Assembly (NCBI GenBank): GCA_963803735.1
Contig: CAWDNV010000022.1
Location: forward strand, 186,001-250,000
Length of the DNA: 64,000 nt
Direction: 5' to 3'
Source of the DNA: Palsa-189 sp963803735
GTDB taxonomy: Bacteria > Acidobacteriota > Terriglobia > Acidiferrales > UBA7541
Shown: positions 49,447 to 57,909 of the stretch, piece by piece
Layout: every line of letters begins with the position of its first letter
Numbering within the stretch: the stretch's first letter is position 1
Notes under the pieces: model-generated
What the model was told of the DNA's origin: nothing
Seen by the model: only the letters and a program-made list of their open reading frames with translations
Databases searched by the model: none
Translations under genes and position numbers: made by a program

Positions 49447-49896
49447 ATGTTAGAGAGAACCAAGACCAATAGCAGCCTTGTGGAATTAGATAGAGCTTTT
49501 CAGTATGCAGTGACTCTAGCCTGGGAAGATTTGAAGACACCCATCGAGCCACGCGCAATACGCGTTGAATACTTATCTGAACCTGGAAGCCCGGTGGATC
49601 ACTTAAGCGTCTGGTCGGTTCGGGCCGGAGGTTATCAGGACCTGGTGTGCGACTTCTGGGCATCTACTTCCGTGGCTCATGCCAGCGGGGCAAGCTTCGG
49701 GAACAGGCACTCCTCCGACAAATTGGCTGCGAACCTCGATTTTATTATGAAGAACCAAGGGCAGTTCACGCGTGCCGCCGATGCCGGCCGTCATGGCTTG
49801 GTTCTCCTTTACCCACCCGACGCAAAGGATCGTACCGAAGCCGCCACGTGGATGAAGCGGGCTCAGCCCCTGGCAGTTGAAGCAAGCCCAGCCTAG
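49447..49896 (+). CDS. Conserved hypothetical protein (149 aa)
   Basis: ATG 49447 with AAGGAG. Soluble; SLVELDRAFQYAVTLAWEDL near the start, then VSVWSVRAGGYQD-type strands and KLAANLDFIMKNQGQFTRAA. No known domain. It ends 14 bases before the next gene, so the two are in one operon. Confidence 0.7.
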   Translation: MLERTKTNSSLVELDRAFQYAVTLAWEDLKTPIEPRAIRVEYLSEPGSPVDHLSVWSVRAGGYQDLVCDFWASTSVAHASGASFGNRHSSDKLAANLDFIMKNQGQFTRAADAGRHGLVLLYPPDAKDRTEAATWMKRAQPLAVEASPA

Positions 49897-49910
49897 TCGA
49901 GGAAAGCTAA

Positions 49911-50438
49911 ATGCTAAACCCAATTGAAGCCGGAAGAATCCTCGTCAGGGACGGCATAGAGCTGCCGAAAACTCTGCAAATCGAAAGCGAGCTCTATATG
50001 CCCGGCTGGAGAGTGGTTAAGAATCTTGACGGATACGGCCTGGGTCGAAAAATCCACGACGCGCGATGGACGTTCTTCTGCCTGGCTTATGAAACGAAAG
50101 CTGCTGTCTTTGGTATGGACGAAGAAAAGATGATGCACCGGGCGATCGAGCGGATCCTGGCAAACCGCGAGTCGGAGGCGGAGAAATTCAATTCCCTGGA
50201 AATTGCGCGAGTGGCCCGGTGGACCTCGGTCCGCTTTTTCGGAATCCGCCATCTAGCTGTCTCCGCCCAATCGCGGCATATCCAGGAGAGTCCCTTTCTC
50301 TTCCGTCCTAACGCCAAAGAGGTTGAGTTGGCGGCTCCAAACGGAATTGCGTTACGCCCGGAGCAAGGCGTTGCGCCAAGCAAGGAACTACCTGTGGGCG
50401 AGATCAAAAAGCCAAATCTTGAACCCGTAAGCGTTTAA
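49911..50438 (+). CDS. Conserved hypothetical protein (175 aa)
   Basis: ATG 49911. Begins LNPIEAGRILVRDGIELPKT; the middle holds GWRVVKNLDGYGLGRKIHDA and RWTFFCLAYETKAAVFG. A recurring acidobacterial family of unknown role as far as I can recall. Only 12 bases separate it from the exported protein gene that follows, and 14 from the gene before. Confidence 0.7.
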   Translation: MLNPIEAGRILVRDGIELPKTLQIESELYMPGWRVVKNLDGYGLGRKIHDARWTFFCLAYETKAAVFGMDEEKMMHRAIERILANRESEAEKFNSLEIARVARWTSVRFFGIRHLAVSAQSRHIQESPFLFRPNAKEVELAAPNGIALRPEQGVAPSKELPVGEIKKPNLEPVSV

Positions 50439-50450
50439 AGGAGCTTTTCG

Positions 50451-51137
50451 ATGAGAACAATCATGCGCAATCTGGCGGTTTCCTTCCTCGCGATCGTCGT
50501 GATCCTGCTTTCAACTTCTCCGGTTCACGCCCAGGATCTTTCCAAGTACCGAAACTTTTCGTTCGGGATGACTGTGGCCGACATTGCCAAGCAGATTGAC
50601 CAAAAACCATCCAATGCCGCGGTGCTGCACGAAGATCCCGCGCTGATCCAGGAATTGAGCTGGTTGCCGCCGCAACCTTACGGCTCTGGGCGGCCGGCGG
50701 AGCCGATTAATGAGATTCTCTTCTCCTTCTACAACGGGGCTCTCTACAGAATGCTGCTGACGTATGAGGATTCCGCCACTAAAGGGCTGACCGACGACGA
50801 TATGATACGGATCGTCTCCGCGAAGTACGGAATGGCAACGAGGCCGCTCGCGACCGTGGTCGCTTTCCCCATGAACCCATCGTACAAGGCCAGCGAAAAA
50901 GTCATCGCGCGGTGGGAAGATTCGCAATATTCGCTCAACCTTTTTCGATCCTACGTGAGTACGTTTGCTGTAGTCATGTTTGCAAAAGACGTGGATGCCC
51001 AAGCGGCGAGCTCCATTGCTGAATCCGTGAAGGTGGAAGAGCGACAGGCTCCCCAGAAGGAAGCCGCACGCGTTAAGAAGACCGCTGACGATGTGGAAAT
51101 AGAACGACAGAAGAACATCAAGACGCTTCGCCCTTAA
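50451..51137 (+). CDS. Exported hypothetical protein (228 aa)
   Basis: ATG 50451 with AAAGGAG; ATG 50463 is a second option. Signal peptide (LAVSFLAIVVILLSTSPVHA) ending AQDLSKYRNF, then a soluble domain with FSFGMTVADIAKQID and a C-terminal coiled, charged helix (VKVEERQAPQKEAARVKK). Periplasmic. It sits directly before groES, so it may belong to the same stress operon. Confidence 0.7.
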   Translation: MRTIMRNLAVSFLAIVVILLSTSPVHAQDLSKYRNFSFGMTVADIAKQIDQKPSNAAVLHEDPALIQELSWLPPQPYGSGRPAEPINEILFSFYNGALYRMLLTYEDSATKGLTDDDMIRIVSAKYGMATRPLATVVAFPMNPSYKASEKVIARWEDSQYSLNLFRSYVSTFAVVMFAKDVDAQAASSIAESVKVEERQAPQKEAARVKKTADDVEIERQKNIKTLRP

Positions 51138-51203
51138 CATCAGGGCGCAAGCGACGAGATTGCTTGGGAAAGTTTTAAGGCGATTTTGAGGGAGGATCTG
51201 AAG

Positions 51204-51524
51204 ATGACAGTTCAAATAACACCTCTACACGACCGTGTTCTGGTAAGGCGACTGGAAGAGCAGGAGACTGCGAAGGGCGGCATCATCATTCCCGACACGG
51301 CCAAAGAGAAGCCTCAACAGGGCGAAGTGATCGCCGTTGGCGCCGGCAAGTTCGAGGAGGGTAAACGAATCCCGCTCGACGTAAAACCGGGCGACCGGAT
51401 CTTAATCGGCAAATACACCGGCAGCGACATCACGATTGACGAGCAGGAATACCTGATCCTGCGTGAGGAAGAAATCCTGGCGAAGGTCAGTGGGATCGCC
51501 AAAGCGGCAAGCGGCAAGAAGTAG
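51204..51524 (+). CDS. groES: Co-chaperonin GroES
   Basis: 106 residues from ATG 51204 (GGGAGGATC upstream). LHDRVLVRRLEEQETAKGGI includes the mobile loop that docks on GroEL, then PGDRILIGKYTGSDITID and YLILREEEILAKV. It caps GroEL during ATP-driven folding. The tail AAASGKK-like extension (KAASGKK) is slightly longer than usual. No CIRCE inverted repeat is seen upstream, so HrcA control is unlikely for this copy. Confidence 0.96.
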   Translation: MTVQITPLHDRVLVRRLEEQETAKGGIIIPDTAKEKPQQGEVIAVGAGKFEEGKRIPLDVKPGDRILIGKYTGSDITIDEQEYLILREEEILAKVSGIAKAASGKK

Positions 51525-51587
51525 CTCTCAATACAAATACAAACTCTTACGGCACAAGTGCTCGTTCACCCAGGAGGGTGAAGTCCA

Positions 51588-53225
51588 ATGGCAAAACAAA
51601 TTGTAACGGGTGAGGATTCTCGTCAGGCTATTCTGCGCGGCGTCAACATTCTGGCCGATACGGTCAAGATCACGCTAGGCCCCAAGGGCCGCAATGCGGT
51701 AATCGAAAAGAAGTTCGGCGCGCCTACTGTCACCAAAGACGGCGTAACCGTGGCAAAAGAGATCGAGCTGCAAGATCCGCTCGAAAACATGGGCGCGCAA
51801 ATGGTGCGCGAAGTTGCGTCCAAGACTTCGGATGTGGCCGGTGACGGTACCACCACTGCAACCGTGCTCGCCCAAGCCATCTTCCGCGAAGGCGTGCGGA
51901 CGGTTGCCGCTGGCGCAAGCCCGACGGCGCTTAAGCGCGGGATCGATAAGGCTGTACAGGTTGCCGTGGGAGAAATCAAGAGGCTCTCCCGTGAAGTGAA
52001 GGGCGACATGATCGCGCAGGTGGGCACCATCAGCGCCAATACTGACAAACAGGTGGGTAACCTCATTGCCGAGGCAATGAAGAAGGTAGGCAAGGATGGT
52101 GTCATTACCGTCGAGGAATCAAGGACGATGGAGACGACGCTCGAAATAGTGGAAGGAATGCAGTTCGATCGCGGCTACCTCTCGTCCTACTTCGTAACCG
52201 ATCCGGCGCGGATGGAGTGCGTGCTCCAGGACGTTCACATCTTAATCCACGAGAAGAAAATCAGCTCGATGCAGGAGCTGCTGCCCTTGCTGGAACAAAC
52301 CGCCAAAATGAACAAGCCGCTGTTGATTATCGCCGAAGACGTTGAGGGCGAAGCGCTCGCGACGCTGGTTGTGAACAAGCTTCGGGGAACGCTGCTGTGC
52401 GCAGCGGTCAAGGCACCGGGCTTTGGCGACCGCCGCAAGGCCATGCTGGAGGATATCGCCGTAATCACCGGCGGCAAAGCAATCACCGAGGAGCTTGGTA
52501 TCAAGCTCGAGAACGTGAAAATGGAAGACCTAGGTTACGCGAAAAAAGTCACCATCGATAAAGACAACACCACGATTATCGAAGGCGCCGGCAAGAATAG
52601 TGAAATTGAAGGCCGGATAAAGCAGCTGCGCGCACAAGTTGAAGAGACGACCTCCGATTACGACAAGGAAAAGCTCCAGGAGCGCCTGGCGAAGCTGGTC
52701 GGCGGGATTGCGGTGATCAAGGTGGGAGCGGCGACGGAGACGGAGCTGAAGGAAAAGAAAGCTCGCGTCGAAGACGCCATGCATGCCACTCGTGCTGCAG
52801 TGGAAGAAGGTATTGTTCCCGGCGGTGGCACCGCTCTGCTGCGCTGCTTGCCGGCCCTGGAGAAGCTTAAGCTCCATAATGAAGATGAAGCCGTAGGTGT
52901 GAATATCGTGAAGCGAGCGCTCGAAGAGCCAACGCGCCAGATTGCTCAGAACGCGGGGCACGAGGGCGCCGTCGTCGTCAGCCGCATCCTCGAATCAAAG
53001 GATGATAATTTCGGCTTCAACGCGGAGTCCGGCGAATTCACCGACCTGCTCAAGGCTGGTATCATCGACCCGGCCAAAGTTACCCGCCTGGCATTGCAGA
53101 ATGCCGCGTCCATCGCCAGTCTGATGCTAACCACGGAAGCATTGATCGCCGATATCGCGGAAGAGGAACACGCAGCAGTTGGGGCGGGTGCAGGGCAAGG
53201 CGGCGGAATGAGTGGGATGTACTAG
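51588..53225 (+). CDS. groEL: Chaperonin GroEL
   Basis: 545 residues, full length. ATG 51588 after CAGGAGGGTG. Nucleotide motifs TLGPKGRNAV and AGDGTTTATVLAQ, signature AAVEEGIVPGGGTALL, and a C-terminal Gly/Met tail (GQGGGMSGMY) are all present. It refolds proteins with GroES in the cytoplasm. Given the absence of CIRCE and the linkage to poorly known genes, this may be a second, specialised groESL pair; a main copy would lie elsewhere. A large hairpin follows. Confidence 0.97.
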   Translation: MAKQIVTGEDSRQAILRGVNILADTVKITLGPKGRNAVIEKKFGAPTVTKDGVTVAKEIELQDPLENMGAQMVREVASKTSDVAGDGTTTATVLAQAIFREGVRTVAAGASPTALKRGIDKAVQVAVGEIKRLSREVKGDMIAQVGTISANTDKQVGNLIAEAMKKVGKDGVITVEESRTMETTLEIVEGMQFDRGYLSSYFVTDPARMECVLQDVHILIHEKKISSMQELLPLLEQTAKMNKPLLIIAEDVEGEALATLVVNKLRGTLLCAAVKAPGFGDRRKAMLEDIAVITGGKAITEELGIKLENVKMEDLGYAKKVTIDKDNTTIIEGAGKNSEIEGRIKQLRAQVEETTSDYDKEKLQERLAKLVGGIAVIKVGAATETELKEKKARVEDAMHATRAAVEEGIVPGGGTALLRCLPALEKLKLHNEDEAVGVNIVKRALEEPTRQIAQNAGHEGAVVVSRILESKDDNFGFNAESGEFTDLLKAGIIDPAKVTRLALQNAASIASLMLTTEALIADIAEEEHAAVGAGAGQGGGMSGMY

Positions 53226-53260
53226 ACGACCGTTCCACCGCTGAAAATGTGAATCGTGGC

Positions 53261-53310
53261 CGTCAGATCACGGTGCGGCCCACCCAAGGCGGTGGGCCTT
53301 GCCGCTGACG
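53261..53310 (+). terminator. Long hairpin after groEL
   Basis: Outer arms CGTCAG and CTGACG enclose GGCCCACC, CAAGGC, GGTGGGCC (perfect 8-bp inner stem). There is no T run, so it may stabilise the groESL mRNA end rather than act as a classic terminator. Confidence 0.55.
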
Positions 53311-53401
53311 GTTGGGTCGTACGGAAGGCGGCCACGAATGATTCTCAAACGAGGATTATCGCGCTTTGGGGCGCGAAGGCAGAATCGCAGCGAGGAACTA
53401 C

Positions 53402-53617
53402 ATGACAAATAGAAAAACAAATTCAGAATTTCGCGTGGGCGCGCGCGTCGTCGTCAATCACGCGGCACCCGGCGGATACTTCGCGCGACTTGGAACGATT
53501 CGGGAGATTGTGCTCGATTCCCGTTATGGGGTTACCTTCGACAACCAAAAAGGACTAACCGTTTACCTCGACGCCGAGTGCTTTGACCCGGCTCCCCAAG
53601 AGCTCAAGCGTAACTGA
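53402..53617 (+). CDS. Small SH3/KOW-like protein (71 aa)
   Basis: ATG 53402 after GAGGAA. FRVGARVVVNHAAPGG, ARLGTIREIVLDSRYGV and VTFDNQKGLTVYLDAECF form a run of short strands like a KOW or SH3-type barrel. It may bind RNA or protein. It lies after groEL but beyond the hairpin, so it may have its own promoter. Confidence 0.6.
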   Translation: MTNRKTNSEFRVGARVVVNHAAPGGYFARLGTIREIVLDSRYGVTFDNQKGLTVYLDAECFDPAPQELKRN

Positions 53618-53767
53618 CGTGGAACAGCCCGCGTGGCACCGGGCTGATGCCCGACGATCAATCCAATGCCAATTCGCCGAGTCAGCCAACGTTGCCATCC
53701 AATCGGCAATTCGAGCTGATCTAAGCTTGATTTACTGCGAGTAGTTTTTCGGCTGGTTCACGGCCTC

Positions 53768-53920
53768 TCAGCTCGCGGGAACGGAAGCCTGCTCTTTCTT
53801 GAGTGCCGCCCGTCTGGTGGCGGCTTTGCTTTTTTTCGTCCTCAAGGCCCGTTTGTGAGCCGCCTTCAGTTTTCTTTTTTTGATTGCCTTTTTCGCTGCG
53901 GACATACTCATCGTGCGCAT
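53768..53920 (-). CDS. Lys/Arg/Ala-rich histone-like protein (50 aa)
   Basis: ATG 53920 with AAGGGAG upstream. The product is MRTMSMSAAKKAIKKRKLKA at the start and about half basic residues, ending KEQASVPAS. It resembles the basic tails of histone-H1-like bacterial proteins; DNA or RNA binding is likely from charge alone. Another frame here (76 residues) is longer but lacks a ribosome site. Confidence 0.5.
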   Translation of the reverse strand: MRTMSMSAAKKAIKKRKLKAAHKRALRTKKSKAATRRAALKKEQASVPAS

Positions 53921-54077
53921 GGACACTCCCTTTACGTCGTATCGCCGTCATCTCACCAGAAATCTATGGCCGGGCCGTCGCTCTTTATAATCGCCAGTTG
54001 AAGCACGTTCAAGCGGTTGGATTTAGAGCCGAACAAACTCTCTGGCGTCCCAAGTGCCACCTTTCATTAGCCACCAT

Positions 54078-54539
54078 TTAGGAGCGCGCGACTCCCGAAT
54101 CGGCTACAGCTGGACGCACAACCGAAAGAATCATGTCCATATCGAGAGCCTTGGACACGTTTAGGAAGGTGAGAACCTGGGAGGGAATAATGTCGATCAA
54201 GGTGCGCGAGTTGAGATACGCCCACAGTTCCATCTCGTTCATCGGTCCGAGGTCGGTTTTGGCTCCCGCATAGTTTTGTTCTACGGCAAATGCGTCGGTC
54301 GATAATCGCTGAATCGACAACGATGCAATGGTGCCAAACATCAAGGCGTCGATATCGGTCTGGAACCTGCGACCGCAAGAACAAGGAACGGAAACCGAAT
54401 TAAACTTGCCAGGGCGAACGAGTTGTTGGCCCACATACTCGGTGGCCGGAAGCCCCGCGAACAAGCAACACGTTCCGCAGCGTGGGCACTTCCCGACCCA
54501 CGCACCACGAACGCTAGGCGTTGTTACTGGATTACCCAT
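54078..54539 (-). CDS. Zinc-ribbon hypothetical protein (153 aa)
   Basis: ATG 54539. CPRCGTCC near residue 18 and CSCG near 53 give four Cys for a zinc ribbon at the N-terminus; the remainder is helical (LNSRTLIDIIPSQVLTFL; ALDMDMILSVVRPAVAD). No ribosome site is obvious. Function unknown. Confidence 0.55.
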   Translation of the reverse strand: MGNPVTTPSVRGAWVGKCPRCGTCCLFAGLPATEYVGQQLVRPGKFNSVSVPCSCGRRFQTDIDALMFGTIASLSIQRLSTDAFAVEQNYAGAKTDLGPMNEMELWAYLNSRTLIDIIPSQVLTFLNVSKALDMDMILSVVRPAVADSGVARS

Positions 54540-54593
54540 GCGCTGAGTCTACCACGCTGAACGAGCTGGCCGGAGGTAATCGGCAAAGCGGGT

Positions 54594-54860
54594 TTACGAA
54601 CGTCCTGCGGGGACTTTGGTCGCGCAAAGATCGTTCTCAAATAACTTCTCAGTTTCTTCGCGGCTCACCAATTTTGAAACAATGCGGCTATGCGCGGTCT
54701 TCACGTCTTGCCTTTGGGCTGTGACTACACCCCCGACACCGGCTTTCGCGTCTATCGTGTACTGCACACCGTCATTCGTCCAAGCGTCGGTCACTAGTCT
54801 CTCCTTGTTTGTAGAGCCATCGCTAAACCTGTTCTGCTGAAGTGAGTAGGGGAACGCCAA
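54594..54860 (-). CDS. Doubtful hypothetical protein
   Basis: A minus-strand frame from TTG 54860 (88 residues) reads TDAWTNDGVQYTIDAKAGVG and REETEKLFENDLCATKV, which looks protein-like, but it has an unusual start and no ribosome site, and the plus strand is also open. Uncertain. Confidence 0.3.
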   Translation of the reverse strand: MAFPYSLQQNRFSDGSTNKERLVTDAWTNDGVQYTIDAKAGVGGVVTAQRQDVKTAHSRIVSKLVSREETEKLFENDLCATKVPAGRS

Positions 54861-55200
54861 CGAACTCAGCTGAAGGTTGTTCTCGGCTCTTTCAGTGTAC
54901 GCTCATGGCCCCGAAGTACAAGCTTGATTCACGCGGAGTCATGTCCCGAGAAGTGCTCTCGTCGGAAGGCGTTATAGTACCGGAACCGCTTGCTTTACAG
55001 CACACCGCTTTCAAACGGCCGAGGACAGGGAATAGCTGGAGAAGCGGACGGCCCGCCAGCTTCGCGTAGCCCGCGCCGGTGGCCGTGGCTAGGGCTTCGA
55101 GTGGCCCTGAGCGGCGTTCGTTCCTTTTTCGCCCGATGAAACATCAAACCCACCTAGAGTCGCTTCAGCTTAATTGGTGGATTGTGGGATCCAGGCAGCG
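54861..55200. other. Intergenic region
   Basis: About 340 bases. A plus-strand frame around 54910-55069 is open but without a ribosome site or recognisable content; I see no regulatory motif. Confidence 0.3.
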
Positions 55201-56856
55201 ATGGATAACAAGGTGACAGGGATGCGCATTCTTCTCCTCAACCTGGGTGCAGAGTCTACGCAGGAGGTAAAGCAAGCTTTATCGGGGCAAGGTTATGAAG
55301 TCATCTTAGAACGCAGTTTGACCGTTGATGAGATTCTCGGACTTTCCCCGGAACTCCTGATCACGGAGGCAACGCCATCCAACCTTAGCTGCTGCGGTGT
55401 GATCAGCCAAATCAAGGCAAGTCCTGATCCGCGAACGCTCAAGATCGTGATGATTGTTCACGGAGGGGCGCTCGAACGAGCCCGCGGGCTGGACCTGGGC
55501 GCGGACGACGTGGTCTCCTTTCCATTTGAACCGTTGGAATTCGCGGCGAGGATCAGGACCCAATTTCGCGAGAGACAGCCAGAAGTAGAACTCGAAGCAA
55601 AGTTGAAAGATGCACTGCAAAGAGAACACCTGGCCGAGAGTGCCGTGGAAGCCCTGAGTGGCGGCACGACCGCCAAAAGGCCCATTGGGCTAATCTCGGT
55701 GATTGTTGTTCTGAGTACGGCAGCGGTTTTAGCAGCATTCGCAACGATCGTTTCGAACCGGCACAGCCGCAAGGATACGCTCCAACTGAAAGCGGAAGTA
55801 GCCCGGCTGAACGGCGGACTCCTGCAAGACGGGGAACTCGTGCGCCGGGCACAGGTAGCGCGTGACTCACTGAATGCAAGCAACGGGCCCGTAACTCGTG
55901 AGGCATTGAGAGCGCAGACTGAACAGATTCGCAAAAAAATGGCAACCGACGGTGACGGAGACAGCGAACCACTCAAAAAGCAGCTTCAAGAGACGCAAAA
56001 GCGCCTGAACCAACTGGAGAATGAGGGCCGGATTGCGGAAACAATTGTTCACACTTACGGACCCAGCGTCTGCTTGCTGCATGTTGTGGTGGAATTTCGG
56101 GACAAGGATTCTGGACAGGTAATTCGTATTGTTGCCGATGCCACAGGTAAGCCGCTGGTGGATGAAAAGGGGATGGTGTCTCTGGGAACGGGCGGAACGG
56201 GACCGCCGCTGCAGTTTGATTTTTTTGGCACCGGATTTCTGATAGACAGCGATGGACGTCTGCTCACGAATCATCACGTCGCGGAGCCTTGGTCGAGCGA
56301 TGAGAAACTAAAGGAACTTGTCAACCAAGGTGCCGAAGGGTTTACCGCTTCATACACGGCATATTTCCCAGGGATCTCACAAGGCATCGCGGCCAAGCTG
56401 GATCGCATTTCGACGCAGGCCGATTTAGCAACTCTCAAGCTACAGTCTCCGGTGCCGGCTCACGCAGCGCTCCTGAAGCTCGACGATCGGAGTGAAGCCA
56501 GTGTGACTGGCGATGCCGTCGTCCTGATTGGCTACCCTACGGGAATCGAAGGCATTCTCGCCCGGGCAGGAAACGACATCACACGAAAGATAGCGGAAAA
56601 CTCACAAGACGTAACCCAGATTGTTTCGCAACTAGCAGCGCAAGACCTAATTCGACCAACAACTACCCAGGGACATATCGGAGACGTCCTAAAGGATAAG
56701 ATTGTCTACGATGCAGCGACAACGGTCGGCGGTTCAGGCGGACCGCTATTCAACCGCGATGGCAAGGTCATCGGCGTGAACTTCGCCATTCTCAAAGATT
56801 TTGGCGGCTCCAACTTGGCGGTTCCTGTCCGTTACGCCGACGAACTAAAGAAGTAA
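55201..56856 (+). CDS. Receiver-like domain fused through a TM helix to a trypsin-type protease
   Basis: 551 residues from ATG 55201 (ATG 55222 and a GTG at 55174 are alternatives). Residues 8-120 follow a receiver fold (RILLLNLGAESTQEVKQAL; DLGADDVVSFPFEPLEFAAR), but the phospho-acceptor position reads T55-E56 in LLITEATP and the Lys is Phe, so it is degenerate. Residues about 162-184 are one TM helix, then a coiled coil (to about 280). The C-terminal protease has H359 (TNHHV), D408 (QADLATLKL) and S512 (GGSGGP), like HtrA/DegP but with no visible PDZ. The receiver would face the cytoplasm and the protease the periplasm. Confidence 0.8.
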   Translation: MDNKVTGMRILLLNLGAESTQEVKQALSGQGYEVILERSLTVDEILGLSPELLITEATPSNLSCCGVISQIKASPDPRTLKIVMIVHGGALERARGLDLGADDVVSFPFEPLEFAARIRTQFRERQPEVELEAKLKDALQREHLAESAVEALSGGTTAKRPIGLISVIVVLSTAAVLAAFATIVSNRHSRKDTLQLKAEVARLNGGLLQDGELVRRAQVARDSLNASNGPVTREALRAQTEQIRKKMATDGDGDSEPLKKQLQETQKRLNQLENEGRIAETIVHTYGPSVCLLHVVVEFRDKDSGQVIRIVADATGKPLVDEKGMVSLGTGGTGPPLQFDFFGTGFLIDSDGRLLTNHHVAEPWSSDEKLKELVNQGAEGFTASYTAYFPGISQGIAAKLDRISTQADLATLKLQSPVPAHAALLKLDDRSEASVTGDAVVLIGYPTGIEGILARAGNDITRKIAENSQDVTQIVSQLAAQDLIRPTTTQGHIGDVLKDKIVYDAATTVGGSGGPLFNRDGKVIGVNFAILKDFGGSNLAVPVRYADELKK

Positions 56857-56944
56857 CTGCTCTTACCCGCCAGCCAAGCGTTTGGCAGCTCGATTTGAAT
56901 CAATGAGCATCGGGAGACTCCCGCAACTCAGCTGCTCGCCACTC

Positions 56945-57140
56945 CATCAGGAGGATCTTCCTCGCGTGATTGATGTGTGGAAGAACTCGGTGGACCGGCG
57001 AGCCTTACCCACTTGAGCTGCGTCATCGGCGTGCCGATGGCGTGTACCGCTGGTTCCAAGCTCGCACTCTCCCCACGCGAGACACCGCAGGTTGTATCAC
57101 CGGCTGGTACATGCTGTTGACTGACATTGACGACCGGAAC
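56945..57140 (+). pseudogene. PAS-domain fragment with a frameshift
   Basis: HQEDLPRVIDVWKNSVD in one frame and GEPYPLELRHRRADGVYRWF continuing LLTDIDDRN in the next are the second half of a PAS_3 domain, as found in sensor kinases. A one-base shift near 56990 splits them. The segment ends abruptly at about 57140, where alcohol-dehydrogenase sequence begins. Confidence 0.7.
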
Positions 57141-57141
57141 A

Positions 57142-57528
57142 GCGCTGAACATGCGCGGCGGTGGGGGGCGTGCCAAAGCGATTCTCGCGACAGGCACCAG
57201 CGGTGGCGCTATGGGACCGCTTGTGTCTGGTCTTGCAGCCCGCGGGAAGCTCGTCGTGGTGGGTGTGCCAGGGGACCAGATCGAATTGAATGCGTTCCCG
57301 CTCGTTTTTGGAGGGCGCTCAATCTATGGGAGCCTGACCGGCACTGCAATTGATAGCGAGGACCCCCTTGCGTTCAGCGTCCTGGAGAATATCCGACCGA
57401 TGATCGAGACGGCTCCTCTCGAACAGGCTGCCGATGCTTACGCTCGGATGATGCAAGGCAAAGCACGGTTCCGCATGGTGCTGGTCATAAAGGACGGAGT
57501 GGCTCGAGGTGTAAAGAATGCCGCATGA
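57142..57528 (+). pseudogene. C-terminal fragment of a zinc-type alcohol dehydrogenase
   Basis: AKAILATGTSGGAMGPLVSG, GKLVVVGVPGDQIELN and a closing ARFRMVLVIKDG match the second half of the Rossmann domain and C-terminus of AdhP-like alcohol dehydrogenases. The N-terminal catalytic half with zinc ligands is absent; PAS sequence sits where it should be. The frame from 57127 is open to 57528, but the protein would be inactive as a dehydrogenase. Confidence 0.7.
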
Positions 57529-57578
57529 GAGCAGAAATCATCCGTCCAGGTTTCCTACAGATTCGTTGTATTGAGCGG

Positions 57579-57851
57579 ATGCACGCAGCTGCGAGGAGCA
57601 ACAGTAATCCGGTCACAAGGAAGGAGTTGAATAGGTCATCGAAACCAAAGAAAAATGAAAGCACGGAGCCGCAAGCTAGTTCCACCCAGGCCGAGGCGGT
57701 AAAGGTTTCGGTGAGGAACTTGGCGCGTGAGGATGAAATCAGGCTTCGCGCATACGAAATCTACCTCGAACGCGGCGCAGAGCCAAGTCGTGAGGTGGAC
57801 GATTGGCTCCAAGCCGAACGCGGGTCGCTTCGGCAGGCGCAGGGAGGCTAG
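57579..57851 (+). CDS. DUF2934 protein
   Basis: 90 residues from ATG 57579; an in-frame ATG at 57525 would overlap the dehydrogenase fragment. A Ser/Thr/Lys-rich leader precedes the DUF2934 domain: EIRLRAYEIYLERGAEPSRE, then VDDWLQAERGSL. Function unknown. Second family member in the window (24175). Confidence 0.75.
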   Translation: MHAAARSNSNPVTRKELNRSSKPKKNESTEPQASSTQAEAVKVSVRNLAREDEIRLRAYEIYLERGAEPSREVDDWLQAERGSLRQAQGG

Positions 57852-57909
57852 GAAGCGAATCCGCGACGTGTATTAAGTAGAAATGTGCACCAAGAAGACG
57901 GGCGAAACA

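Noticed and set aside
51138..51203. CIRCE operator before groES
   Set aside because: No TTAGCACTC-N9-GAGTGCTAA or near match is present.
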